A DNA stretch of 64,000 nt from positions 29,638,790 through 29,702,789 of the forward strand of contig NC_088206.1 of NCBI RefSeq assembly GCF_037126465.1, read 5' to 3'. Positions 26,468-39,061 of this stretch are shown here, one piece after another; positions within the stretch are counted from its first letter, which is position 1; each line of letters opens with the position of its first letter. Below the pieces are notes generated by a model that saw nothing but the letters and a program-made list of their open reading frames with translations, ran no database searches and was not told the DNA's origin. The translations under genes were made by a program, and so were the position numbers. Source of the DNA: Ornithodoros turicata. Lineage: Eukaryota > Arthropoda > Arachnida > Ixodida > Argasidae.

Positions 26468-28743
26468 CTGGTTCCTTTCGAGCAGAAGGTAATGCTTCCT
26501 CGGCCACATACGAATTCTTTGTTCTTTTGTGTAAGTGTTGTACATGTCTTACACAGTTTTACTTTATTCTTTGTGAAATGTCAGTGTTCTACAGACAGAG
26601 GTGTAGCTTCTTGGTAGACTTTACCCACGAACTTGTAGCGGTAGACGAACAAGAGAGCAGACGACAATCTGATGCGACGGCGCTTCGACATTCATCAACA
26701 TTACTTTTTACGTATTTTAGGTATTTGAGAAAGCATAAAGGAAACCCCTTCCGAAAGAACGGCGCGCCCTGTGGCCCTTAGCCCTTCATGTAAACCAATT
26801 CGCGTTGGATTGGGAATTTCCTCAGCTTAGGCTTCTGACCACATAAGGACATCCCTAGATTAAGGAATATTCTTGTAGTTTTATGCAAACTGGCCCAGGT
26901 TTGTATTTAAAAAAAGGAACAACACTTTTGCACTTGCAACCATGGTAGACCCAACATTCAAGAATGTCTATTATACAACACAGAGAAACAATGGGCGAGA
27001 AAACTTTTGGAAGTGGCTGTAGAGAGGAGGGCTGGCAACGAAAGCGCAATGCAATGAAAGCGCAGAACCACCCGAGGAGGTTCCTTCCACGCCTTCACGC
27101 CTTCTACATCATCTGCCATCTGGAGTATTTTTGGGGAGTTAGCATCTGCATCAGGTGTTTCCTCCCAGCGCACACACACAAAAACAATAACACTTTCAAG
27201 TAGAGTAATACATATGCACCCCTGTCTTGCCACGCTCGGAGAGACCACTGCTCTGGTGACAGTCACATGGAAAGGAGAAGTCTCCTGCAATGACTCAAGT
27301 GGTGCAGCTCTAGTTGTCCATTCCTGCCACCCAGGTGTCAAGCGAAAGATTGTTCTCTATTTGTGGTCTCACAGTTTTCACAAGACAAGAGTATTTGTTG
27401 CCTGAACATGTTGAACAATTGGTGTTCCTTCATAAAAACTTCAAGTAATTCATAAACATGTATGCTAGATATAATGAACTATATCTAGGGTATGACTTAA
27501 TCTGCGTTAAACCTGATTCTCCCCATAATTCCCACCCGAATCAGTTTAGGACCAATTCGGGTTAAACCCGATTTCTCCCCGAATTCCAATCACGTATCAT
27601 CGAGAGGTATGTATGTTTGACCTATATGTGCACCTTAATCGCAGGTGGCTCGCTGAACAGAAAGCAAAAGATAATAACCCAATGACACCTGGATGTATCA
27701 ATAGTACACGATTTCACCCCAGATTACAGATTCAAAAATAGCACGCGATTTTTCCCCCCGAATCTGCCATAGGCATTTAACACAAAAAGTCAGACCCTAA
27801 ACTATATGCCCATGCTGCTCATGTTGCATGCCATTTTCGCTGAGAATTTAGAAATCACTCTTCTCATACTTCTATACCATTATTACATTAACAGCAATAG
27901 TATTGTAATATATCTACGACATACATGAATTCAGCTGTGATGTCCCCCAGTACTGGAGCAGAGCGCCAGATATGGGAGCTGGATCCGTCACACCTGTCTC
28001 TCAGTGGAAGACTGTCAGACCTTGGCAAACCCACAAGTTGCAGGGGAACCTGTACTGGAGACAGCAGCTCTGCACTTCCACTCTAGCTGCCTTCTGGAAA
28101 CTCTGTTTCCAGTTCAGACAATGTGAACGAAAGCATACTAGATGGCGGAAGGCTCACTGTTGTCTGGCTTGCCCTACTTCGCCTGAGGAAGCATGTTTGC
28201 GTGCCTGCGGAGCAGGGTTGGAGTCATGAACAGGGCAGTGTGCTTTTATTTTCTAAAGAAAAATGATGAAAGAAAAATAATATATGTTGCGAAAGATTAT
28301 TCTTCACGTAACAAACAGCAACAACAAAAAACGATGTAACATCCATGGATGCGCTTTTAAAATCCCACTTTTGGAACCACTGATCTCATAGTAAAAAAGT
28401 ACCGATGCATGGACCCCGGCGTATTCATCGTTGTTGTGGTTTACATAGGTTTTCCAGGAAATGTCACTCAGGGAATAATTTTGATAACAAACACCATGAA
28501 TGATGTAACAATTACTACTAAAGTCAGGTAAAGTTCAGTACTTTAGATTGCAGTGATTGAGATTATGCAATTTTGCTGCAAACCAGTGAGTGCGTTCTAA
28601 CGGCTGAGAATTATATCATTCGGAGATTTTACAAGAGGAGTATGCATTGTACGTACCACTCTCTGCAGTGAAGCTCCCCGATGAAACCTGCAGCATAAAA
28701 CCAGTGTTTGCCATTAGGGTAAATAATTCTTCATACACATATA
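26468..28743. other. No supported gene
   Basis: Short open frames only. 27,480-27,780 holds repeated CCCGAATT/GGGTTAAACC and TCTCCCCGAATT motifs, likely a decayed dispersed repeat. Confidence 0.4.
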
Positions 28744-29645
28744 CAGGGTGTCCACGCTAACTGTGAACATATTTTTAAAAAATATGTATAACACTTTTTT
28801 CCAAGATAAAAGCATTGCAATATAGCATATGCTGAAGGGCACTCCCTAGCAGGGCATTAGCAAAGCCCAAAGGCAATGTCTTAATTAACTTTCATTAATT
28901 AAGTTTTTAATTATAAAAGCTACAAAGTTGTCCCAATGAGAACATCTGTTCCTTTCGGTCACCTGATATCGTAGCCGTTTTCAGAACAAAAATCCGTTCG
29001 ATAGATCGCCGGCAAAAAATTCGTGAAGGAACGCTATTTTTTTCTTTATTTTGTTCATTGCGCTTCTTCGAAGACGCGTCTTTCTTTCACCCCCAATGTG
29101 AGAGGGAGAAAGAGCACACTATCGCCTCTGGAATCGCGTCCTGGAAAAAGATTAAAAGGAAACAGAAAATGCAACCCAAGATAAGGCCAGTTCCGATAGA
29201 GTCACCCGATACATTTGTTTTTGTTTTGTTTCCGCAAGTTAAAGCTCACCTTCGACGCATGAGGCGGCACTGTGCTCCTTCCCACTCTTCCGTTGGGGAT
29301 GAAGGAAATACGCGTCTCCGAAGATGCGCAATGAACAAAATAAAGCAAAAAAAGGCGTTCCTTCACTAATTTTTTGCGGGCGATCTATCGAACGGATTTT
29401 TGTTCTGAAAACGGCTACGATATCAGGTGACCGAAAGGAACAGATGTTCTCATTGGGACAACTCTGTAGCTTTTATAATTAAAAACTTAATTAATGAAAG
29501 TTAATTAAGACATTGCCTTTGGACTTTGCTAATGCCCTGCTAGGGAGTGCCCTTCAGCATATGCTATATTGCAATGATTTCATCTTGGAAAAAAGTGTTA
29601 CACATATTTTTAAAAAATATGTTCACAGTTAGCGTGGACACCCTG
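28744..29645. mobile_element. Foldback element, CAGGGTGTCC family 1
   Basis: Terminal sequences CAGGGTGTCCACGCTAACTG and its complement bound 902 bp, with arms of about 290 bases nearly identical and TATA on both sides (28,740-28,743; 29,646-29,649). The centre has no coding capacity. A truncated relative lies at 51,911-52,437. Confidence 0.88.
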
Positions 29646-29710
29646 TATAAATATACATGCTGAAGTCATGCTGAGTTTGAGGTCAAATGATAGAAACTTG
29701 GAACTGTATA

Positions 29711-30242
29711 ATAGGGTTCCGCGTTTTCAGCATTTATTCCTGGGGAGATTCGGCGGGTGTTTTTCGGCATCTGCCGTGTTTTGTCAAATTCGGATACATT
29801 CGGCATTTTAAAATGTTTGCGCCAAAAGTATATGTCGAAAAAACGGCAGCTATAATCACCAGGGAGAAGGGCTAAGGAGAGAGAGCAGCGTGGTAGGAAG
29901 ACATTGAGAACGCGATGATTTTCCTTTCCTTTGTTGGAGGGTTCCACGTGTACTTGAACCCTCTGGACCCACTGATCAAAGTGTTACAGAGGAAGGTTTT
30001 CCCCTGATCTAGAGGCTAACGGCTCCGCAGGGCGGTATTCCCCGCATTGCACCTGGAAATGAGGTGAAGGAAAAACGAAAATGTGATGCTCCAGCGGAAA
30101 ACAAGTGCAACTGGGTACCGGCATTTTCTGCATCTTGCACCATATACAAGAAATTCTCCGAGTTTTTCGGAACATGGCGAATTTCGAAAAAAAAATATTC
30201 CGCGGGTGTTTTTCAGCAAATACTGAAAACGCGGAACCCTAT
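29711..30242. mobile_element. MITE with TAGGGTTCCGCGTTTTCAG ends
   Basis: The terminal 20 bases are inverted copies (left TAGGGTTCCGCGTTTTCAG, right its complement). Internal 'ATTCGGC' and 'CGGGTGTTTTTC' motifs repeat near both ends. Superfamily uncertain; the flanks do not give a clean duplication. Confidence 0.65.
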
Positions 30243-30549
30243 CTATAACGTACGGCTAAATGGGTCCTGCAACAAATGAAATCCGGCTAAGACCCCCAAA
30301 AGATAGATAGCAGACTCGTTGGAGCAGATGCCCGTACCAACGAAGCCGGACGTAGAGTTCTACGACCAGCCTTAGGCGGCCGACACGGTCGTATTTCGAC
30401 AAGGTCTCATTTTCCGAGATTTAGGGTCAATTCACACGATACAACTTCAGTGGCGCGCAAGCAAGATGCGCATCACGGTTGCTAGAGTTGCAGCACCATT
30501 CGCTTCAAGAGCGATTCTTCTCGCAACCTTCAGGCCAACCTATAGGCTC

Positions 30550-31084
30550 TAGAGCACTGCACGGGCCTGAATTTACCGGCCCATACCGAAAGTCTTACCT
30601 GACCCAGCTGCCCAAAGCTCAGCCCGGCCCGTACCCGACGCCACGAGGGCTTAAACCCTAGCCTAGCCCAAACTCAGCCCGGTCGAGGTCCAGCCCACAG
30701 CTGCATAGACAGATTTTTGTAATCCAACAGCTCCAATGCACGCGGTGGAGACTCGTAATACATGTTTTAGAATCAGAAGCGATAACCCTATCATTCGTGG
30801 CAATGGTTGGCGCATAGCGTACTATGCGGTGAAGTTCAGTTTTTAGAGTGTTGTCTATTGCACACATCCAGCACGTTTTTTCCAGTTTCGCTAGGAACCC
30901 AACTATCCTTAAATAATGTGAATGTGACAGAATGGCCTACAAAAACTCTGCTCGACACCCAGAACTCTCGGACTGAACCCGAGCCCGGCCCGTGCTCGCA
31001 ATCAAAACGACTTTGAGGCCCAATTTCGGCCGGGGAGCCTGGCCCTCCGGTTTTCGGGCCAGCTCGGCAATTTGCAATGCTCTA
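30550..31084. mobile_element. hAT-like MITE with GGGCC-rich ends
   Basis: Termini TAGAGCACTGCACGGGCC and, inverted, TAGAGCATTGCA. Both sides are rich in CCCGGCCCG-type motifs. It includes a fragment of the TA-flanked foldback family (about 30,795-30,852). The terminus matches 8,901. Confidence 0.65.
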
Positions 31085-31820
31085 GCAACGTGTCCATCAC
31101 TTAGCTCCTCCTCCGTTGACATCCAATCGCAATGACTTGTTGTCGTGGCGTCACTTCCGATACTTAAATTCCGCAGCACAGCCGCCGCGGGTGACGAATG
31201 CTCCCCTAGCGGGAGGGTCTTTTTGCCGGCTTCTTGCCTACCCCACGTGACTTTTTCAACGCCTCCCCACCCTCCCTTCCTCGCGGGGACGGTGCAGCCG
31301 ATGAAACGGAGATTTTATCTCCAGGGCTCGGTAGGGCGATGTGACAACCGTGTGCGTATGCTCACTTTTCGGGCTTTGTTGGCATTTTTAGCAGGTAGTT
31401 TGGAGGGATGCTGGATCCTTGCGTGGGACAACGCGTGCCGTTCGTTACATGTGACAGTCTGTCTTCATTGCCATGTTAGTGAAAAGGTGTAATTGAACAA
31501 CCTGCATAGTTCACCGTGACTCTGATATCTCAAGTATCAATCGTCTCAACACATTGTAACTGGGACCCCTATCTGGAATCTATTTTTAGTATGTACACAG
31601 GAGAGCACTTTGTGCTTCGCAAACATCATGACCTGCATTAAGTTACTTAGATTGTTCGTAAGGGCTAAAGGTTGTTCCGCTAACAAAACAGGTTAGCAGC
31701 GTTAATATTGTGATGTGCTTTTAGTTAAAAACATGACACATTTATGTGATACAAATTCCTGGCAACAAGTGGTCGCATAATTTAAAATGTTCCATCTTAC
31801 ATATGCATGTAGTATCAATA
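31085..31820. other. Repeat-related sequence, no gene
   Basis: 31,190-31,260 matches 36,660-36,740 on the opposite strand (GTCTTTTTGCCGGC core), so it is part of a dispersed repeat. No credible coding frame. Confidence 0.4.
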
Positions 31821-32130
31821 TAGAGTGTTTTCACATGATGTCAAACGAACCCGTTTGGCCGCCATGGTGGTGGTCACTTTTTCGGCGCAGCTGTCAAGAT
31901 TATCTAGCATTTGCTCGAAAACGAAGCCTTGAATGATGTTTTGAAATCCGGTCGCGTCCGTACCCTTCTTGTGTCCCGAAGACACTTGGTCATTGTCGTT
32001 CTCACCTTTTCTTTTATGAAAACTATGGTTGTCGCATTGAAAAATAGCGCACCTTGCGAAAAGTGACCATCAGTGGGAGGAGCTTACTAGAATGCCACGT
32101 CACAATGTGACGTAGGTGAAAACTCCCTAT
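31821..32130 (+). mobile_element. MITE of about 310 bp with TAGAGTGTTTTCAC ends
   Basis: The left end TAGAGTGTTTTCACATGATG pairs with the right end (complement TAGGGAGTTTTCACCTACG). The interior aligns with 36,321-36,655 (GAAATCCGG(T/A)CGCGTCCGTAC, TCTTTTATGAAAACTATGG). Confidence 0.75.
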
Positions 32131-33586
32131 ACATGTAATTATTTATACACAATGTTCCATAAAGGTTCCATAAATGACATAAATGTTCCTTTGACATAAA
32201 AAGTGTTTTTATGTCATTTATGAGAGTAATTACCTGTGGCAATCGTGGACAGTTCCCCACTCGTTGTACTGTTCTAGTGCTCGGGTACGGATGAAACAAT
32301 GGACTTTGCTGCGGGTAATTATTGACCCAATAATTATTCCATTGCTACTATAACTTTCGTTCGTTTCATGTTGACTGCAATTAGCAGCAATCAGGTGTTG
32401 TGTTTCCTTATATTGTACTACTGTACTGAATTGATTCACTGTACAGGCTGCAGTTATATACATGGGCGTCCCCAAGATTTTTTTCCAAGGGGGCCTAAGT
32501 ATGCAAGCCCGCACCTCTTTTCCTGGGGACGGACACTGCGGACTGTGCAGGTGATCAGAGGTTTATATTATGACATCTGAGAATAAAGATGACGACCTTA
32601 TATTAAATTATATTATATAATGGGTCGTAACAAAAAAAGTTATTTCGCATGGCACATAGCACGCGTCTGGTAATCTGCCTCACGACCACGACCTACCAGA
32701 TTATAACGATCATGTCATAACCGGCAACCCCTATGAAGAGCCCGTCCGCACGATCAGCTAGGAGCGCTGCGTATCGGCCCGCGAGATCATGATTGGACAA
32801 TGGAAATTTGAACGCGCACAAGCGGGCGTACGACTACCGTAGCAGACGACAGCTCCTATGAAAACGCGTAGAATGATGATGGTGATGATAACTTTAGAAA
32901 GAAGCATCTCTCGTTGGACATCCAGCGCTTGTACAAGAATACTAAGGAAAGCTGAAGAAATTGAGGAAGCAATAGCCGGCCCGATGAGTGTTGCACCACG
33001 GCTAGCTTCCAAATGCGGCGCTGGGAAGGGCCGGGTGCGTATGACATGGTCCTATGACATAAGGCCCCGTGCACTAAAGTTTCGGAGCACTGGTAGCGCC
33101 CCTCCCGCGAAGGCCGTCTCCAACTCAGTAGGTGGTTGACACATGGTGACAATGTGGGGCAATGGGAAACGCAGATCCCAACACTAAAAAGTGTCAACGA
33201 ATGATGGTCATAACAGGAGATACTGTTACTTCGGCCGTCGTTTTCATATTGAGAGCGATGCTCACAACGAAACTGGGAAGCGCTTCAAGTTTCAGCGCTT
33301 CCCCGTACAAAATAGGGACGCCGATCGCGACACCGCTGGGTATCTGTCACTCAAAACAATTCAAACGGCAAGGTAAGATTTTTGTTTGTTTGCTAGAGGA
33401 AGCATATCATTCTAAATTCCAAGAAGGAGAGTGATTCTTTATTCACAGACAAGATGGTGATTAGTGTTTGCCCAACGGCAACACAAGCGCCTGCTGCTGC
33501 ACTTCGGAAAATTTTGCAGTCAACAACTAGCATCCACAGGAAGACTGTTCTGACCTCCCTAAACTTTGGTGTACTGTCACTTTAAT
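32131..33586. other. No firm gene; one exon-like ORF
   Basis: 33,191-33,376 (+) reads through RFKFQRFPVQNRDADRD and has a donor-like AAGGTAAGA at its end, faintly like part of a THAP-type exon, but key residues are not evident. The rest is AT-rich with short repeats. Confidence 0.25.
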
Positions 33587-34888
33587 GGTCACAGCCCAGT
33601 CTGCCGAATCCCAGTTCGCCGAATGCAGTTCAGCGGATTATCTTTGAGGGGAAAGGTCAACTCCTTTCGGCAAGCTGGGAAATGATATAGGAGCTTTCCG
33701 GCGAGTTGGGTATGGTGGAAAATTACCTGTAGAAAAGAAACGTGCGAGAATCATTGAATGATTTTGAAAGATGACACCCACCAATCGCAACATCATTGGC
33801 AATATTTATGACGAAAACCCCCGACTATATAGGGAACGTAGCAGCACCTGCAGATAATGCCACAGCTGAAGTGTTTAATAGGGAGACGATAAATTTATCC
33901 GTGGCCAGAGTAACAAAGGGGGACATCTCTAGATCAAACTTCTCTTGTGTGTGGCCTTTCTATGTACCCTGGTCTCCGTGGTTTTTCGTATTGGATCCTT
34001 GCCAACATCTCGCATGTTTTCTCGACATTATTTCGTTAACAATATGTGTGCTGTTTAGTACTTTGTTCATTCAGAGTAAGAAAAATATCTCTTCGAGACA
34101 TTTCAGTCCGTTAAATTTTCTGTGCTTTTCATTTAAATATTTGAAAGGTATTTTATTTCGGCTCCTGAACCTAGAAGCCGTAAGCTCTGCGTCACTTTCA
34201 TGAGAGGTCCTACCGGTGGCTGGCTATGAGGATGATTTTGAAGCCCTCGTTAATCGCTTATGAACCAATTACAGCGAAAGTGTAATGCTTGTCAAGGCAA
34301 TGGAAAGCCCCATGAGAGATGAACGTAAGAAGGACAGAACGTCCCACGAACAATCGAATTGGCTGATTGACGGCGTGTTATAGTTACATAGCGTTCTGCC
34401 TACAGGTGCGGCGGAAGACAAGTTACACTGGGAGGTAGGACCTGCGAGAGGGGGGGGGGGGGGAATGGAGCCCCGGGCCTCTTCATGGGCCGTCCGACAG
34501 TTGCAAACACCAGGAGACGTGAGGAGGGGGCCTGGGCAGGACTCCGTAGTCTTCCATTCCCGGTGTCCGTAATTTCTCTCACCGGCCCTGCTGGGAGGAC
34601 AGTGCGTCCTGAGCCACCTTCATAGTAAACCTTACCAACATCTCAGGAGAAGCCAGAGAAAACATCTAGACAGCGCAGTCGGGTCACCTCCCAATTTCGA
34701 TGCGGAAGGCGATGGTCTTGCGTCTTAGGCGCTAAGTCACGGTGGTAAGGTAAATTCGGCGAATTGGGAAGGGACGTGTCGGTCATTCGGCCAGTCGAAC
34801 CAGCACATTTGGAGGTCAAGGGATTACGGCTGTCTCCCGGCCTTCAATGCATTCGGCGAGTTGGGATTCGGCAGATTGGGAGGACACG
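33587..34888. mobile_element. hAT-type element of 1.3 kb, CTGCCGAATCCCA termini
   Basis: The exact 8-bp duplication ACTTTAAT flanks the unit (33,579-33,586; 34,889-34,896). About 14 bases inside each end lies CTGCCGAATCCCA followed by CGCCGAATGCA, in inverted orientation. GCGAGTTGGG and CAAGCTGGG motifs repeat subterminally. No transposase frame is recognisable. A SINE is nested inside. Confidence 0.82.
34390..34745 (-). mobile_element. SINE nested in the hAT-type element
   Basis: The minus strand shares the GCGCTGTCTAGATGTTTTC core and the CTCAGGACGCA block with the SINE at 39,980-40,262. The tRNA-like head is degraded. Confidence 0.45.
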
Positions 34889-36059
34889 ACTTTAATACGT
34901 GGAAAGCTGCAGCATGATGTAATTTTGCAAAACAGGTTAAGCGCACACTAAGCGCGACAAGTCTGAATAGCAAGCAGTCTTGCCTGTGATTCACCACATT
35001 GCTCAAATCGCTCAAAACATAAAAAAAGGAAAGAAAACACAGCAAGAGAATAGACTGAAAGCAATATGTGGTCACTTATATTGTAATAACTGATTTATGA
35101 TCTATAATTTCGTTGTGACCCACACAACTAGCGCATTTTCATTTGTGTTATCTGTTATTCTGTAATTGATTTCGTTTAATGGATGGGTTTCTCGGTATCT
35201 GTTCTTGTTAATAACACGATATCTCGAAACTGGTTTCAACTATACTGTTTCTATATAACTATATATTTCTGTACGTGTTTCATAAGGATAATATTTTGTG
35301 AAGTAAAATAAATGTCAAAATCGTCGTGCACCAAATACATAATGATGAATTCGGGACGCCGTAATGGGTAACACGGCTCGGAAAGACAGCAGCACACATA
35401 CAAAGGCGCAAAAGAATATTTCATAACGTGCTAGAAGTGTTCGCTGTTTCAGCGGAACATTGGATCTACACAGCACCTACTGATCTGTACGCCATAACCA
35501 TGTTTACCAACGTAGCGTACGTATATTGCAATTACGACTGAGCCAACGTTTATCTTGTTCTGAGTTTCACAGACTCCGTATGACCACTCTCGTCAAGCTT
35601 AATGCATTTTTTTTCATATAAGAACTACGGAAGAAGTCGCATAACAGATCAATTACGTAGAATTCTCGAAGCCACATCGTACAAAACTACAGCCGTTGCA
35701 GCCGGCTCACCTACCCAGCTGCGAACTGTTCCGCCGCTGAGTGGCGACCAAGGCAGAGCGTCGAGCTGCCCCCTGGCGAAGTGCACGGGGCTAGTAGGTC
35801 GCGCTCACGACAGTGAGATGTCGCACTGTAATAAACGAAATAAATAAATAATAATGATACTTCGCGGCTTTACATCGCAAGGCAAACATGATCATGAGTG
35901 ACGCCACAGTGGTCGATCAATGGGTTCGCTTTATCCATCTGAGGGTTAACTTCACATGCCCAGAAATCTCAGCACATGGTGGAAGATGACCTGTCTTATG
36001 CAACTTGTACCCTGCCACCAAACTGCCGGTGTTGAAAGGGGTAACATTTCCTTGAGTTA
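34889..36059. other. No gene recognised
   Basis: AT-rich; contains short open frames only. Confidence 0.4.
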
Positions 36060-36240
36060 GAAGAACACAGAACCGTTCCTGAAACGCAAGTAAATGTTAC
36101 CTCTAATTGCAGTACACCAGCTAGCTTGCACCCTTTTAATTTTCTCGTCAACTGCTGGTGTTCTCGGCCAGGATCGAACCCACAACCTTGGGTTCGGTTG
36201 GCGGACACGCTACCAACTGATCCACGAGGCCGCAAATGAT
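36060..36240 (-). mobile_element. tRNA-derived SINE
   Basis: The minus strand begins GCGGCCTCGTGGATCAGTTG and has a B box GGTTCGATCC in the right spacing, so the head derives from a tRNA. The anticodon arm is disrupted and a unique tail follows, ruling out a functional tRNA gene. Confidence 0.7.
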
Positions 36241-36320
36241 GGAGTTGGAAGGGACGGTAGACGGCAGATATTGTCACGGTGATGTCAGCGAGGTTTGAAA
36301 AGCGCGCGTCCAAGGGAAGG

Positions 36321-36655
36321 TATAGAGTGTTTTCACATGACGTCAACGAACCCGTTTGGCCACTTGGCCGTTTGGTCACTTTTTCGGCGTAGCTGCCGGG
36401 CTTATCTATCATTTGCTCGAAAACAAAGCCTTTTGAATAGTGTTTTGAAATCCGGACGCGTCCGTACTTTTATCCCAAAGGCGCTTCGTCATTGTCGTTC
36501 TCACATTTTCTTTTATGAAAACTATGGTTGTCGCATCGAAAAATAGCGCAGTTTGTCATCTTGCGCTGCCGCTAGCACGAAAAGTGACCATCACTGGGAG
36601 GAGCTTCTGAGCATGGCACGTCACTGTTACGTCACAATGTGACGTTGGTGAGAGG
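36321..36655 (+). mobile_element. MITE related to 31,821-32,130
   Basis: Begins TATAGAGTGTTTTCACATG and aligns with the 31.8-kb copy through TGACGTCACAATGTGACGT-type sequence near its end. The right end is diverged and borders the THAP ORF region. Confidence 0.65.
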
Positions 36656-36882
36656 AGGAGGAAACATTGGAGAGTCACGTGCAGTAGGCTGATGGCCGGC
36701 AAAAAGACTCTCCCGACGCTAGCAGCATGCATCGTCTCCGGCGGTTCATGTAAAATATTTCGCAAGAATGTTTTCTTGAATACGTATTTTTCAGTTCTCG
36801 CGCTATTGAACGAAGCTGACGACGATGACATTTTATCGCGCTATCTGTCGAGTTTATTCAACACTACGATGCGGCGTGTTGC

Positions 36883-37334
36883 TCACCGGCTCACTGTGTG
36901 AAAGGAGCCTGCTCCAGTGCTTTCTGCAACTTCGCGCAACCGTTGCTGGAACGAAGTTGCATCGTGTGAACCTGTGAATCGAACCTCCCGGTCACTATCA
37001 TGGTTGTCACATACCTGGGCAGACGGCACGTCGGATAGTTCCCTTTGTGCCGGAAATACTGTGGGCACGGCGCCAATCTTTAGTCGCTTTCTTTTCAGAG
37101 GTATCCCAAAGCGGATCCGTAGAATGTCGCCTTCCAAATACGCATCGTCCGCAAAATGGGAAGAACAGACACGCAGGACATTAAGGCTTTTTTGTATACC
37201 AGGTTGTGCACTGGCGATTGCTGCCTCCCACCTTCGTTTCGTGTCGCTGTCCCTCGGCTCGTGAAACAGCACTTCTGGGTTAGCAACCGAAGTTTTTGCA
37301 CAGCCAGGGACGTAACACCGTGCTCCCCGCGACA
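36883..37334 (-). CDS. THAP-domain protein
   Basis: THAP domains bind DNA through a C2CH zinc site and occur in regulators and in P-element or Kolobok-type transposases. From the Met at 37,334 the frame reads MSRGARCYVPGCAKT, then EVLFHEPRDSDTKRRWEAAI, then VCSSHFADDAY and LKIGAVPTVFP. That gives C-x4-C, the invariant Trp, C-x2-H, F, and the closing AVPT-F box, a complete domain of about 95 residues. A further 55 residues follow, ending SFHTVSR. The frame is open upstream to 37,572, but THAP domains are normally N-terminal, so 37,334 is preferred. It may be an exon of a longer gene or a transposon remnant; a MITE family lies directly downstream. Confidence 0.7.
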
Positions 37335-37572
37335 TGATCACGTCGGAAGTCTCCGGATGTTTGGACAACAAAGCCTTCCGCTCAGCGCTGCACGGCCACG
37401 GCGCCAGGGATGCGACACTCCCATTGATCGCAATGGGGACGTTTTTCGGGCAGCAGCAGCGCCAAATACGACCCCAGTGGTTGCAAGACCAATTCTGCGC
37501 ATTCGCTATGAGTTTGGATAGGGCGGCAGGTTCCGCACTCGTCCGAGGACGCTGTTTTTCATACTTATCCAA

Positions 37573-38768
37573 AATGGCGGAGCGCTCTCCGCATGGCTCT
37601 CCGGCTGCAGTTCTGTGCCGTTCATTAATTATTCTACTGGTTTACGAGACGGACGTCAGAAAGTGACAAACACAGATATTGGAACGGAAACACTGTATTC
37701 ATCAAGCTTATTCATAAATATGCAAATATGATGTCCCTACATTTCTCGAAATCGCTGCATAGGCGTTGCAAAAAAGTGTAATTACATAGTTTACAAACCC
37801 ATCATAGGGCAGCAAGTCTCATCTGGAGGAGGCATGCATCTTGACTTGCTCTCCAGTATCATGAAGCTTGGCTTTCAGGCGGTCTTTATATATTTGCAAG
37901 GTTCTTTGAAATGTCAATATGGATCTCCGTACGTACACAACGCTTCCGGGAAAGCAGCTTCGATGCTCTGCACCTCGAAGGACCTGAAAATAATCGATCA
38001 AATGTGAATCCTCCAATTCCGGTTTCCGCACGTACTAACTACCTTCGCAGAGATACGAGTATTCTTATTCTTACCAGTGCGATTTTGCTTGGCATATATC
38101 CGGAACTGGTGTCTATCACATCTGTGCAATACAAAATCGCATAACAGTTCACGCACCCACCCAGGCACATTCATCACAACTCATAATATTTCTACGGTTG
38201 CTTACTTTGAAAAATACAAGTTGATACAAATAGCACACTAACGCACCAGCTTCCGCCTTCCACTGCTGCCACTCCAATGGTCAACGGTTCAAAGCTCGCG
38301 CCCAAAGTTTCGGATTGCTTGCTGGCGGTTGAAGGAATGTGACCACGTGACACACACTTCTAAATCGAAGAGAACGAGTTTACTCAAAGAAACGTAGGCT
38401 CGCACTTTGTTCGGTTGTTGTAGACGTACACCTATTAATTCGGGTTTTCTTTTCGTGATGAAGAAGTCTTGCGAAGTGATGGCGCCCCAATCGATACTAC
38501 CGTGGCGACATATACTTGGCACGGCCGCGAAACTCTCGAAGTGGCCCTCCTTGTGACAGCGCCCCCTCACTCCTCCTCAGGAATAGGAAGGGACGTCACG
38601 CTGATGTCGTTGCTGCTGGAGCCTCCGCAGCTGCAGAAGCAGCCCTGATCTTTAACATTCGTTTATTTAATATCTAAGCAGATTGTCGGCCGGTGCCCAA
38701 CATAGTGATGTCCGTTTCATAGACGGGTTTCTCGGTTTCTTTCTATTGTCTCCACATATGGCCGCCAA
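37573..38768. other. No firm gene; exon-like minus-strand ORFs
   Basis: A 70-codon minus frame (37,819-38,031) contains an acceptor-like TATTTTCAG near 38,000, and another frame occurs at 38,289-38,570. They could be exons linked to the THAP gene, but no family or joined frame was found. Confidence 0.25.
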
Positions 38769-39061
38769 TAGACCTCTACCTGTTTGTAAACAAATGACGT
38801 CATAATGTTCGACAGCGCCACGAGTTTGGTAGAGTTGAGCTACGTTCAAAGCTAGTGGCGAACAAGGTCGCGCCCGAAAGCCACGGTCTTGAGGGGATTA
38901 CGATGGTCTCTGAAAGGGACGCGACCTTCGGTCCTACTTTTCTTTCAATAGGAGGCAGCGAACAACTGCCCATTCCTGGAAACCAGCTCTCCCCTTCCGA
39001 TCTGTTTCGGTTTCGGTCTGTCTACAAACGTCATGAGGACGTTTCTCGGGTAGAGGTTTAT
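38769..39061. mobile_element. MITE of about 290 bp, AGACCTCTACC ends
   Basis: Termini AGACCTCTACC and GGTAGAGGT are inverted. The interior (AAATGACGTCA, GGTCGCG, ACGCGACC) matches the insert at 17,101-17,407 in opposite orientation. Confidence 0.75.

Noticed and set aside
24440..27780. Repeated CTCCCCAAATT / CCCGAATT patches as a tandem array or CRISPR
   Set aside because: Irregular spacing, no conserved unit and a eukaryotic context; taken as decayed dispersed repeats.
27972..28229. 85-codon ORF
   Set aside because: No domain, no splice signals of quality and an unusual Trp/Cys composition; likely chance.
33191..33376. THAP-like exon with a donor site
   Set aside because: The donor is plausible but the C2CH spacing and AVPT box are not visible, so it is not called as a gene.
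33796..34203. 135-codon ORF
   Set aside because: Lies inside a non-autonomous transposon and has hydrophobic, Phe-rich sequence typical of AT-rich chance frames.
36150..36235. Possible tRNA gene on the minus strand
   Set aside because: A and B boxes are present, but the anticodon stem is disrupted and a non-tRNA body follows. It is a tRNA-derived SINE.
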